This document shows, piece by piece, positions 14,320 to 22,401 of a stretch of 33,325 nt of DNA (positions within the stretch are counted from its first letter, which is position 1; every line of letters starts with the position of its first letter). Source of the DNA: Caulobacterales bacterium (lineage in GTDB: Bacteria > Pseudomonadota > Alphaproteobacteria > Caulobacterales > Caulobacteraceae); assembly GCA_947474395.1 (NCBI GenBank), contig CANJID010000044.1, positions 1 to 33,325 on the forward strand, read 5' to 3'. The position numbers were made by a program, and so were the translations under genes. Under the pieces are notes generated by a model. The model searched no databases. It saw nothing but the letters and a program-made list of their open reading frames with translations, and was not told the DNA's origin.

Positions 14320-15723
14320 GTGTTGAAGGCCGCTCCCAACCCCCGCCTGATGGCCCTGATCGTCGCCTCGGCCAATTTCATGGGCGGGCTGGATTCCACC
14401 GTGGTGGTCACCGCCCTGCCGCAGATGGCCAAGAGCTTCGGCATCCACCCGGTCGAGCTCTCCGTCGGCGTGACCGTCTATCTGATGGTCCAGGCGGTGC
14501 TTCTCCCCGTTTCCTCGTGGGTTGCGGATCGGCTGGGCGCGAGGAATGTCCTGGCCGGCGCCATCCTCGGCTTCACGGGCGCCTCGGTGCTCTGCGCCGT
14601 CTGCCACAGCCTGTGGCCCTTCGTGGGCGCGCGGGTGCTGCAGGCGGCCTTCGCCACCCTGATGGTGCCGGTGGGACGGCTGGTGCTGCTGCGCGCCACC
14701 AGCCGGGAGGACCTGGTCTCGGTCATCAACATCCAGACTATTCCCGGACTGTTCGCGCCGATGATCGGGCCGGCGGTCGGGGGCTTCATCGTCACCTTCG
14801 TCGACTGGCCGTGGATCTTCCTGCTCAACGTCCCCATCGGGCTGGTCGGCGCAGCGGCGGTCCTGGCCTACATCCCCAACGCCCCTCCGGAGGCGCAGCG
14901 CCCCTTCGACTGGACCGGCTTCTGGCTTTCGGGGGCGGCCATCGCGGCCCTGGTGTGGGGGCTGGAGCAGGTGGGCGCCGCGGGGAGCGACTGGCGCGTC
15001 GCCGCCGCCCTGGTGGTCGGGGGGCTGATCCTGGGGGTCCTGGGCGTGCGCCACATGCGCCGCCATGCGCACCCCATCGTTCCGCTCGACGCCCTGGCCA
15101 TCCCCGCCTTCGTCGCCACCACCCTGACCGGGGGCTTCCTGATGCGCATGTCCATGCGGGCCGTGGGGTTCATCCTGCCCCTCATGTTCCAGGTGGGGCT
15201 GGGCATGAGCGCCTTCGTCTCCGGCATTCTGGTGGTGGGCCTGAACGGCGGCGACCTGCTGCTCAAGACGGTGGTGACCCGGGGCCTGCGCCGGATCGGG
15301 TTCTGGAAGGTGCTCGTGGTCGGGTCCCTGGCCACGGCGGCGGCGCTCGGCGCCCTGACGGCCTTCAGCGCCACGACGCCCCTCTGGCTGATCTTCGCCG
15401 CCATCTTCGTCGTCGGCATGGTCCGCTCGTTCCTGTTCACCGGCATGCTGAGCCTCGGCTTCGCCACGACCCACGAGCACCACATGAGCGGGGCGGTGAC
15501 CCTGGCGAACATGTCCCAGCAGCTCACCGGGGCCCTTGGGGTGTCCCTCTCGGCCATGCTGATGAACCTCTCGGCGGCGGCCAGGGCCGGGCCGGGCGCC
15601 CCTCTTGCCCTGGTCGACTGCCGGGTCGCGCTGGGCGCGGCGGCCCTGGCGAGCCTGGTGGCCGTCGTCTCCTTCTGGCGCCTGCCCCGCGACGTGGGCG
15701 CCGAGGCGGTGGGCCGGGGTTAA
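14320..15723 (+). CDS. MFS transporter, DHA2 family, paralogue 2
   Basis: A 467-residue exporter-type MFS protein with the same plan as the product of 8473-9933: NPRLMALIVASANF, LDSTVVVTALPQMAK in TM1, WVADRLGARNVL in loop 2-3, PGLFAPMIGPAVGGFI in TM5, and RLPRDVGAEAVG at the C-terminus. It would expel organic compounds against protons. The GTG at 14320 is preceded by GGGGAG at 14312-14317. The two genes are on the same strand 6 kb apart with unrelated genes between them, so this looks like an old, diverged duplication. No TetR- or MarR-type regulator lies next to either copy. It has about 14 hydrophobic segments. Confidence 0.9.
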   Translation: MLKAAPNPRLMALIVASANFMGGLDSTVVVTALPQMAKSFGIHPVELSVGVTVYLMVQAVLLPVSSWVADRLGARNVLAGAILGFTGASVLCAVCHSLWPFVGARVLQAAFATLMVPVGRLVLLRATSREDLVSVINIQTIPGLFAPMIGPAVGGFIVTFVDWPWIFLLNVPIGLVGAAAVLAYIPNAPPEAQRPFDWTGFWLSGAAIAALVWGLEQVGAAGSDWRVAAALVVGGLILGVLGVRHMRRHAHPIVPLDALAIPAFVATTLTGGFLMRMSMRAVGFILPLMFQVGLGMSAFVSGILVVGLNGGDLLLKTVVTRGLRRIGFWKVLVVGSLATAAALGALTAFSATTPLWLIFAAIFVVGMVRSFLFTGMLSLGFATTHEHHMSGAVTLANMSQQLTGALGVSLSAMLMNLSAAARAGPGAPLALVDCRVALGAAALASLVAVVSFWRLPRDVGAEAVGRG

Positions 15724-15805
15724 GACCCGCCAACCGCGCTCCTTTACCCCCGGTTGACGCCGCATGGAGCAGACTGCGGCGCATTCCAAGGATGGCAGGG
15801 ACAGT

Positions 15806-16120
15806 ATGGCCGGCGGACCGGTGATCAAGACGGCGGAACCCGTGCTCCACGTGAGCCGGTGGCCGCGGCGTCTGGCTTACCTTTCCACCCTGACCTACTG
15901 GTGGCCGTCGATCGCCATCGACGCCTTCTCCCTGCTGCGCTGGGGCCTGACCCAGTCGAGCGCCCAGCGAACCATGCGGCTGCTGGTGGTCCAGAGCCTG
16001 GTTTACCTGGTGATCTGGACGCTGATCGCCATGATCAACTCCATCGCCACCGCCGCCCCGCCCGAGCCTACGCCCAAGCGCCGCACCGTCGCCCGCGAAG
16101 GCACGCCCTTCCGCCGCTGA
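15806..16120 (+). CDS. Small hypothetical membrane protein
   Basis: Not recognised. About 104 residues from ATG 15806, which has AGGGA four bases upstream; ATG 15764 in the same frame would add 14 residues but lacks a ribosome site. The middle contains PRRLAYLSTLTYWWPSIAID and a hydrophobic stretch LLVVQSLVYLVIWTLIAMIN, so one certain and possibly a second membrane-associated segment. The C-terminus is Pro/Arg-rich and basic. It lies between the DHA2 gene and the OFA transporter on the same strand. It could be an accessory subunit of the OFA transporter, as small proteins often accompany such carriers, but this is only suggested by position. Confidence 0.55.
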   Translation: MAGGPVIKTAEPVLHVSRWPRRLAYLSTLTYWWPSIAIDAFSLLRWGLTQSSAQRTMRLLVVQSLVYLVIWTLIAMINSIATAAPPEPTPKRRTVAREGTPFRR

Positions 16121-16197
16121 CACCGCCGCCGCTTGCGCGGCGCCCCGTCCGGGTATGCAATCCCCCCCAAACAAAGATGGGACCGGGGGGCTCCAGG

Positions 16198-17832
16198 ATG
16201 ACGACGGACAGCGGCGGCGCGCGGGCGCCCAGGCTCCTCGACCGTGAGCGGATCATCGCCGGGCCCGGCTACAACCGCTGGCTCGTCCCGCCGGCGGCCC
16301 TGGCCATCCACCTCTGCATCGGCATGGCCTACGGCTTCAGCGTCTTCTGGCTGCCCCTGTCCAAAGCCCTCGGCGGCGCCAAGTCCATCGCCTGTCCCGC
16401 CGGCTCGGGGCTGATCGAGGCCCTGTTCACCACCAGCTGCGACTGGAAGGTGAGCGACCTGACCATCATCTACACCCTATTCTTCGTGGTCCTCGGCTCG
16501 ACGGCGGCCATCGGCGGGGGCTGGCTGGAGCGGGCGGGCCCGCGCAAGGCAGGCTTTGTCGCCGCCTGCTGCTGGTGCGGCGGCATGCTGGTCTCGGCCT
16601 TCGGCGCCTATAGCCATCAGCTCTGGATGATGTGGCTGGGCTCGGGGGTGATCGGCGGGATCGGCCTGGGGCTCGGCTACATCTCGCCTGTATCCACCTT
16701 GATCAAGTGGTTCCCGGACCGGCGCGGCATGGCCACCGGCATGGCCATCATGGGCTTCGGCGGCGGGGCCATGATCGGCTCGCCCCTCGCCAACCTCCTG
16801 ATGACCCACTTCAAGACCGCGACCTCGGTCGGGGTCTGGCAGACCCTGGTGGTGCTGGCGGTGGGCTATTTCGTCTTCATGATGGGCGGCGCCTTCGGCT
16901 ACCGGATCCCCCGGCCGGGCTGGGCGCCCCAGGGGTGGACCCCCAAGGCCAGCAGCGGAACCATGATCGCCGCCGGCAGCGTCCACCTGCGGGACGCCCA
17001 CAAGACCCCGCAGTTCTGGCTGATCTGGGCGGTGCTGTGCCTGAACGTCAGCGCCGGCATCGGGGTCCTGGCGCTCGCCTCCCCCATGCTGCAGGAGATC
17101 TTCGGCGGCGCGCTGATCGGCGCGCCCGGCGTCGCCTTCACCGCCCTGGACGAGACCCAGCTGAAGGCGACCGCCGCCATCGCAGCGGGCTTCACCGGCC
17201 TGCTCTCCCTCTTCAACATCGCGGGCCGGTTCTTCTGGGCCTCCACCTCCGACCTGATCGGGCGCAAGGCCACCTACTTCTGCTTCTTCGGCCTCGGGAT
17301 CGTGCTCTACGCCTGCGCCCCCTGGACCGCGCACCTGGGCTCCAAGGCCCTGTTCGTCGCCAGCTTCTGCGTGATCCTGTCGATGTACGGCGGCGGCTTC
17401 GCCACCGTGCCGGCCTATCTCGCCGACATCTTCGGGGGCCAGTTCGTCGGGGCCATCCACGGCCGGCTGCTCACCGCCTGGTCCACGGCGGGGGTGATCG
17501 GACCCGTGGTGGTCAGCAATATCCGCGAGGCGCAGATCGCCGCCGGCGTCCCACGGGCCCTGGTCTACGACCGCACCATGTACATCCTGGCCGCCTTCCT
17601 CGTGGCGGGCCTGGTCTGCAACGCCCTGGTCCGGCCGGTGGCGGCGAAGTGGCAGATGTCCGCCGAGGATGTCGCCGCCCTGCAGCCCGCGGTCCCCGCG
17701 GCGGACGCCCCCGCGACCGATGATCGCGCCGGCCTCCAGGCCAAGGTGCTCCTGGCGTGGCTCGCGGTGGGGATTCCCGTGGCCTGGGGCGTTTGGACAA
17801 CCCTGAAGAGCGCCTTCGTCCTGTTCCGGTGA
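16198..17832 (+). CDS. MFS transporter, OFA (oxalate/formate antiporter-like) family
   Basis: A 544-residue MFS protein. Start at ATG 16198 (MTTDSGGARAPR), with a GGGGGG run 7 bases upstream; a longer open frame from 15754 is a different gene's frame. TM1 reads ALAIHLCIGMAYGFSVFWLP, typical of OFA carriers. Other marks are GGLGLGLGY-like glycines (IGGIGLGLGYISPVSTLIKW) and FPDRRGMATGMAIMGFGGGA in the 4-5 region. OFA members exchange or take up monocarboxylates and dicarboxylates such as oxalate, formate, lactate or pyruvate. A loop of about 30 residues around IACPAGSGLIEALF after TM1 is longer than in the E. coli YhjX type. Substrate unknown; 113 bp separates it from the next transporter. Confidence 0.88.
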   Translation: MTTDSGGARAPRLLDRERIIAGPGYNRWLVPPAALAIHLCIGMAYGFSVFWLPLSKALGGAKSIACPAGSGLIEALFTTSCDWKVSDLTIIYTLFFVVLGSTAAIGGGWLERAGPRKAGFVAACCWCGGMLVSAFGAYSHQLWMMWLGSGVIGGIGLGLGYISPVSTLIKWFPDRRGMATGMAIMGFGGGAMIGSPLANLLMTHFKTATSVGVWQTLVVLAVGYFVFMMGGAFGYRIPRPGWAPQGWTPKASSGTMIAAGSVHLRDAHKTPQFWLIWAVLCLNVSAGIGVLALASPMLQEIFGGALIGAPGVAFTALDETQLKATAAIAAGFTGLLSLFNIAGRFFWASTSDLIGRKATYFCFFGLGIVLYACAPWTAHLGSKALFVASFCVILSMYGGGFATVPAYLADIFGGQFVGAIHGRLLTAWSTAGVIGPVVVSNIREAQIAAGVPRALVYDRTMYILAAFLVAGLVCNALVRPVAAKWQMSAEDVAALQPAVPAADAPATDDRAGLQAKVLLAWLAVGIPVAWGVWTTLKSAFVLFR

Positions 17833-17945
17833 CCACCGATAACCCTTGGGGGTTGTAAGCTTGGCTGCGATACGGCCACAGTAGGTCCGAGCAACGCCCG
17901 CGTCAGATGGGCGATGGTCGAGGGAACCGACAGGGAGGCCAGCCC

Positions 17946-19352
17946 ATGGCCAGCATCTCCACGCCAGAGGAGGCCGAGGCCTTGGCCGCCGCCCACACGC
18001 CTGCCCAAGCCGTGGGCGGCGCCTGGCCCAAGCCCGCGCTCGCCTGGTACGCGGTGGCGATCTTCGCCGTCACCCTGATGTTCAACGAGCTGGACAAGGG
18101 GGTGATCAGCCTCCTGGTCGCGCCGATCAAGCGCGACTTCGCCCTGACGGACGTTCAGATCGCCTGGCTGCTGGGCCCCGCGGTGGTGGCCTTCAACGCC
18201 CTCGTCGGCGTGCCGATCTCCCGCTACATCGACGTGCTCAACCGCCGGAAAATCCTCACCATCAGCGTCGCGTTCTGGGCCGTGATGACCAGCTTCTGCG
18301 GCCTGGCCTTGAACTTCTGGCAGCTGTTCTTCGCCCGCATGGGCGTGGGCATCGGCACCATCGTCCACGGCCCGGCCGTCTATTCGATGATGGCCGACTA
18401 CTTCCCCCGCGAACGCCTGCCCCGCGCCGTCGCCGTCATGCAGATCGGCTATGTCGCCGGCGGGGCGATCTCGCTCATCGCGGGCGGCATGGTGATCGCC
18501 GCCGTCTCCCACGTCAGCTCCATCTCCCTGCCCGTGGTCGGCGCCATCCACAGCTGGCAGCTGGTCTTCATCATCGTCGGGGTCGTGAGCCTGCTCGGCG
18601 CGGCCCTGATGTACAGCGTGCCCGAACCGGCGCGGCGGGGCGTCCAGACCGCCACCGCCGCCAAGCCGGTGCCGCTGCTGGAGGTCATCCGGTATCTCTT
18701 CAAGCACTGGCCGCTGTTCGCGCCGATGTTTCTGGCCCTGGCGGTCAGCGGGCTGGAAAGCCTCGGCATAGCCGTCTGGCGGCCTACATTCTTCCAGCGC
18801 ACCTACGGATGGACCGCGCCCGAGGCTGGGCGCTATCTCGGCTTTACGAACCTCATCTGCTCGCCTATCGGCATCGTCATCGGCTGGTGGCTGGCCGAGA
18901 AGCTGGGCAAGACCCGCGACGACGCCAACCTGCGCGTGGTGGCCTATTGCTACACCATCGGGCCCCTCTTCGCGGTCGCGGGGCCCCTGATGCCCAGTCC
19001 CTGGCTCGCCCTGGCCTGCGCCGGCGTGGGCAACCTGCTCTCCCTGGCGGGCGCCGTGCCCCAGAACGCCGCCCTGCAGAGCGTCACCCCGCACCACATC
19101 CGCGGCCAGGTGACGGCCCTGTATCTCTTCATCTTCACCGTGATCGGCCAGGGCCTCGGGCCGATCTTCATGGGCGCCATCACCAACTACATCGTCCGCG
19201 ATGAGAGCCTGATCCGCTATTCCATCGCCGGATCGGCGGCGGTGATGATGCCGCTGGCCTGCGTCATCGTCTGGTGGGGCCTCAAGCCGTACGGCGCGGC
19301 GATCAAGGCCATCAAGGCGCGCGAAGCCCAGGGGCTGGTCGGTCCCGAGTAG
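17946..19352 (+). CDS. MFS transporter (spinster/ACS-like)
   Basis: A 468-residue, 12-TM-like carrier. ATG 17946 follows GGGAGG; the frame is open further upstream to 17907 but without a ribosome site. Landmarks are FNELDKGVISLLVAPIKRDF in TM1, the loop 2-3 segment GVPISRYIDVLNRRKILTIS (motif A-like), and FPRERLPRAVAVMQIGYVAG in loop 4-5. Such proteins carry organic anions, aromatic acids or lipids. It sits directly before the amidohydrolase-2 gene (27 bp between stop and start), the usual pairing of a transporter with a catabolic enzyme. This suggests uptake of an aromatic or phenolic compound. Substrate is an inference from context only. Confidence 0.88.
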   Translation: MASISTPEEAEALAAAHTPAQAVGGAWPKPALAWYAVAIFAVTLMFNELDKGVISLLVAPIKRDFALTDVQIAWLLGPAVVAFNALVGVPISRYIDVLNRRKILTISVAFWAVMTSFCGLALNFWQLFFARMGVGIGTIVHGPAVYSMMADYFPRERLPRAVAVMQIGYVAGGAISLIAGGMVIAAVSHVSSISLPVVGAIHSWQLVFIIVGVVSLLGAALMYSVPEPARRGVQTATAAKPVPLLEVIRYLFKHWPLFAPMFLALAVSGLESLGIAVWRPTFFQRTYGWTAPEAGRYLGFTNLICSPIGIVIGWWLAEKLGKTRDDANLRVVAYCYTIGPLFAVAGPLMPSPWLALACAGVGNLLSLAGAVPQNAALQSVTPHHIRGQVTALYLFIFTVIGQGLGPIFMGAITNYIVRDESLIRYSIAGSAAVMMPLACVIVWWGLKPYGAAIKAIKAREAQGLVGPE

Positions 19353-19378
19353 TCAGCCGGTCTGGAGTTCTGAGTCCC

Positions 19379-20311
19379 GTGAGCAACTACAACCTGATCT
19401 CCTGCGACGATCACCTCGATCTCGGCCAGCTCCCCGCCGACCTCTGGACCGCGCGCCTGCCCGCCTCACAGCAAGACCGCGCGCCCCATATCGAGGAGCG
19501 GGGCGGCCAGGCCCTGTGGATCTCCGACGGCAAGGTCTGGGGCCGCTGGCAGGGCAGGATACGGCCCGAGGGGGCGGCCATCGCCCCGTCCCCGGTGATC
19601 AGCGCCCTGGAGCGGGCGGGGGTCGACAATGAAGGCCAGCGCCGCCCCGGCGTGGCGCGCCTGCGGCTCGAGGACATGGACCGCGACGGGGTCTACGCCC
19701 ACGTCATGTTCGGCCCCGTCACCTCGATCAATGTTGAGGAGCCGCAGTTCCGGGATGAGCTGCACCGGGTCTACAACGACTGGCTCAAGGACTTCTGCGC
19801 CCCGGCGCCGGACCGCCTGCTGGGCGTGCCCATGCTGCCCGAGGACCCCGAGGCCGCCACCAAGGCCTTCATCGCCCAGTTCCTCGACCCCTTCGTGGAC
19901 CTGTTCGCCTGGGGCATACTGGAGCGTCACCCCAAGATCAGGATCGTCATGGCCGAGGCCGGCCTCGGCTGGCTGCCGTGGGTCGTGCAGGAGCTGGACT
20001 ACCGTCACTGGCGGCTGTGGGAGACCAAGGCCTTCTGGGCGGACAAGGGCGGCATCGCCCTGAAGGAGAAGCCCTCGGACCTGTTCAAGCGCCAAGTCTA
20101 CGTGACCTTCCAGGAGGACCACGTGGCCATGCAGCTGCTGGACTTCTACGGAGCCGGGAACGTGCTGTGGGCCTCGGACTACCCGCACCCCGACAGCGTC
20201 TGGCCCAACAGCCACGCCGCCATCGAGCGGCAGATGGGCCACCTGACGCCGGAGGTCCGCAAGCGCTTGACCCACGACAACGCCGCAGCGCTTTACGGCC
20301 TCAAGACCTAG
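19379..20311 (+). CDS. Amidohydrolase-2 family protein with an apparent internal deletion
   Basis: A 310-residue protein of the amidohydrolase-2 (ACMSD-like TIM-barrel) family, starting at GTG 19379. N-terminal SCDDHLDLGQLPADLW, middle APDRLLGVPMLPEDPEAA, then WGILERHPKIRIVMAEAGLG, WLPWVVQELDYRHWR, and the final metal-site strand VLWASDYPHPDSVWP. Relatives are roughly 370-400 residues, and have about 80 residues between the LP-DPEAA segment and the FGGILERxP segment. That block contains the barrel strand with a catalytic His. Here PEAATKAF is joined directly to IAQFLDPFVDLF, in frame. The frame stays open, so the product may be made but is probably inactive. It follows the MFS gene at 17946 as an operon. 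Confidence 0.8.
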   Translation: MSNYNLISCDDHLDLGQLPADLWTARLPASQQDRAPHIEERGGQALWISDGKVWGRWQGRIRPEGAAIAPSPVISALERAGVDNEGQRRPGVARLRLEDMDRDGVYAHVMFGPVTSINVEEPQFRDELHRVYNDWLKDFCAPAPDRLLGVPMLPEDPEAATKAFIAQFLDPFVDLFAWGILERHPKIRIVMAEAGLGWLPWVVQELDYRHWRLWETKAFWADKGGIALKEKPSDLFKRQVYVTFQEDHVAMQLLDFYGAGNVLWASDYPHPDSVWPNSHAAIERQMGHLTPEVRKRLTHDNAAALYGLKT

Positions 20312-20317
20312 ATGCGC

Positions 20318-20346
20318 AAAAGCCGCCGTGGCGGACCACGGCGGCT
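20318..20346 (-). terminator. Hairpin terminator between convergent genes
   Basis: AGCCGCCGTGG-CGGA-CCACGGCGGCT is a perfect 11-bp stem. On the minus strand it is followed by TTTTGC, giving a rho-independent terminator for the DUF6481-like gene; it may also slow plus-strand transcription coming out of the amidohydrolase gene. Confidence 0.75.
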
Positions 20347-20380
20347 CGAACGTTCAGCGATGCCCCGAGGGGTTGGTCGC

Positions 20381-20731
20381 TTAGTTGTATTCGCCCTTAC
20401 GCAGTTCGCGCTTGGCGCGCTGGTCGGCCTTGATGGCCGCCTTGCGGTCCTTGCGCTCGGTGCGCTTGGCGGCGAGGGCGTCCAGTTCGGCTGCCAGGGC
20501 CGCCTGGCGGTTGGAGGCCCGGGCTTCGATCTCCGCCAGACGGGCGGCTTCCTTAGCGGCGGCGCGGGCCGCGCGCACGGCTTCGAGTTCCTTGGCCTTT
20601 TGGGTGGCCCGGTCCACAAAGTCGACGGCGATTACGTTGGGCTTGGGTTTGAACTGCGCCAGCATGGCCTTCTTGGCGTCTTGGGCGGCGCTGATGCGAT
20701 CGGCGAATCCGTTCTGCTTGACTGCCTTCAT
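20381..20731 (-). CDS. DUF6481-like small charged helical protein
   Basis: A 116-residue protein starting at ATG 20729-20731 with AAGGA close upstream. It begins MKAVKQNGFADRISAAQDAK and is followed by a long Ala/Glu/Arg/Lys-rich helix. The C-terminal part is KRTERKDRKAAIKADQRAKR, strongly basic. This layout matches what I recall of the DUF6481 family, found in alphaproteobacteria and sometimes reported as cold- or stress-induced and possibly nucleic-acid binding. There are no membrane segments. It is transcribed away from dusB (115 bp between starts) and ends at the hairpin at 20318-20346. Function unknown; the family call rests on the N-terminal FxDRxxxAxxAKKAML pattern. Confidence 0.75.
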   Translation of the reverse strand: MKAVKQNGFADRISAAQDAKKAMLAQFKPKPNVIAVDFVDRATQKAKELEAVRAARAAAKEAARLAEIEARASNRQAALAAELDALAAKRTERKDRKAAIKADQRAKRELRKGEYN

Positions 20732-20845
20732 GATTCCTTCGGTGCGGGGGAAAGGACGAGTGCGCCCTCTCAAGCAAAAATAGGCGCCAAAAGCAATATA
20801 GCCAGGGGCTAGACGACAGAGATTACGCGCGTCACAAGGCCGCCC

Positions 20846-21856
20846 GTGAGCAACCTGTTGCATATTGGCGACGTGATCGTCCCCGGGCGAGTGCTGATCG
20901 CGCCGATGACCGGGGTGAGCGATCTGCCGTTCCGGCGGGCTGCTTCGCGCCTGGGCGCGGCCTATGTGGCGACGGAGATGGTGGCCTGTGTCGAGCTGGC
21001 CAAGGGCCGGCCGGACGTGGTCCGCCGGGCCGCCGTGGGCGAGGGACTGCCGCTCACCGTGATCCAGCTCGTCGGCGCCGACCCCGCCATGATCGCGGCG
21101 GGCGCCCGGATGGCGCAAGCCGCCGGAGCCGACATCGTCGACCTCAACATGGGCTGCCCGGCCAAGGAAGTGATCGGGGCGGCCTGCGGCTCGGCCCTGA
21201 TGCGGGACCTTCCCCTCGCCGAGCGAATCCTGTCCGCCGCCGTGGCCGCGACGACCCGCCCGGTGACCCTGAAGATGCGGCTGGGCTGGGACGACGCCTC
21301 GCTCAACGCCCCGGAACTCGCCGCCTTGGCCGAACGCTGCGGCATCGCGGCGGTGACGGTGCACGGCCGCACCCGTCGCCAGTTCTATACCGGCGCCGCC
21401 GACTGGGCCGCCGTGGCGGCGGTCAAGGCGGCGGTCTCCATCCCCGTGATCGTCAACGGCGACATCCTGGATGCGGGAAACGCCCGCGCGGCCCTGGCGG
21501 CGTCCGGCGCCGACGCCCTGATGCTGGGGCGTGGAATCTACGGCCGCCCGTGGCTAGCCGCCGCCCTGGATGCGGCGCTCTCCGGAACCAGCCCCGCCGC
21601 CGAGCCGGACCGCGAGGCGCGCCTCGAGATCGTCCTCGGCCATTTCCGGGATTCCTTGAGCTTCTACGGCGACCGCCTGGGCCTGAAGATCTTCCGCAAG
21701 CACCTGGCCTGGTACATCGAGCAGGCCCCCTGGCCCGCCGGGGCCTTGGACCGCCGGGCGGCGCGGGGCGTGCTCTGTCGTCTCGAAGATCCGGCGGAGG
21801 TCGAGGCGGGGCTGTCTCGCCTCTGGCTGGATACGGACGCGCGACTGGCGGCCTAA
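20846..21856 (+). CDS. dusB: tRNA-dihydrouridine synthase DusB
   Basis: A 336-residue flavoprotein that reduces uridines in the D-loop of tRNA, using FMN and NAD(P)H. Landmarks: APMTGVSDLPFRRAA (19-33), TEMVACVEL, NMGCPAKEVIGAACGSALM (101-119, with C104 as catalytic acid), VTVHGRTRRQFYTGAADW, VIVNGDILDAGNA and LMLGRGIYGRPWL, all in the order of DusB/NifR3 proteins. The start is GTG 20846. In many alphaproteobacteria dusB (nifR3) precedes ntrBC; here the next gene is on the other strand, so that linkage is lost or absent. The stop overlaps the MAPEG gene stop by 4 bp (tail-to-tail). Confidence 0.92.
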   Translation: MSNLLHIGDVIVPGRVLIAPMTGVSDLPFRRAASRLGAAYVATEMVACVELAKGRPDVVRRAAVGEGLPLTVIQLVGADPAMIAAGARMAQAAGADIVDLNMGCPAKEVIGAACGSALMRDLPLAERILSAAVAATTRPVTLKMRLGWDDASLNAPELAALAERCGIAAVTVHGRTRRQFYTGAADWAAVAAVKAAVSIPVIVNGDILDAGNARAALAASGADALMLGRGIYGRPWLAAALDAALSGTSPAAEPDREARLEIVLGHFRDSLSFYGDRLGLKIFRKHLAWYIEQAPWPAGALDRRAARGVLCRLEDPAEVEAGLSRLWLDTDARLAA

Positions 21857-22248
21857 CCGCCGTTCAGCAGCCGCAGTCCCGCGCCGATACCGCCGCCGAG
21901 CAGCAGGATGGCGCAGGCCGCCGCCTGGATCAGGAAGCCGGGCGCCCGCTTGGCGGGGTCCCGGGCGTAGCTCGTCGCGTAGAGGAAGCGTCCCAGAATC
22001 CACACCGCGCCGATGGCGGCGGCGATGCGGGGCTCCACCGTCACGGCGAAGGCCCAAAGCCCCACCAGGAACATCGGCAACCATTCCAGGGTGTTCATCT
22101 GCACCCGCACCAGTCGCTCGAACTCCGGCGAGCCGGTCATGGCGGGGGCGTGAACCCCGTACTTGTAGCGGCCCCGTCCGACCCTGAAGCCGGTCCATCC
22201 GTAGAGGCCGACCCCGGCGATGGCGACGAGCATGACGAGAGCGTCCAT
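21853..22248 (-). CDS. MAPEG-family membrane protein
   Basis: A 131-residue integral membrane protein with four predicted membrane helices. The family marker is FERLVRVQMNTLEWLPMFLV (about residues 43-62), matching the ERxxRxQxNxxE pattern that binds glutathione in eukaryotic MAPEG enzymes. IAAAIGAVWILGRFLYATSY covers another helix. The start at ATG 22246-22248 has GGAGAG upstream; a longer open frame to 22305 lacks a ribosome site. Bacterial members are often glutathione transferases or peroxidases, but many have unknown roles. Its gene is convergent with dusB. Confidence 0.88.
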   Translation of the reverse strand: MDALVMLVAIAGVGLYGWTGFRVGRGRYKYGVHAPAMTGSPEFERLVRVQMNTLEWLPMFLVGLWAFAVTVEPRIAAAIGAVWILGRFLYATSYARDPAKRAPGFLIQAAACAILLLGGGIGAGLRLLNGG

Positions 22249-22401
22249 CCGGCCTCTCCAGAGGTTGATCTCGGGCGAGGCTAGGCCCCTCCCCGAGCTT
22301 GGCAATGGCCGAGCGAGCCTCGTGCGACGCCTTTGGCGGATGACAGCCGGACCGCCCTCGGGCAGTTAGGCAGCCGGAAACGGGCGGGACCGCGAGCGGC
22401 C

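Noticed and set aside
15754-16197. Upstream extension of the OFA transporter frame.
   Set aside because: The extension has no transporter sequence and overlaps the small membrane protein gene; a good start with a G-rich ribosome site is at 16198.
20732-21364. Upstream extension of the DUF6481-like gene.
   Set aside because: It runs antisense through dusB; ATG 20729-20731 has AAGGA in place and the family N-terminus starts there.
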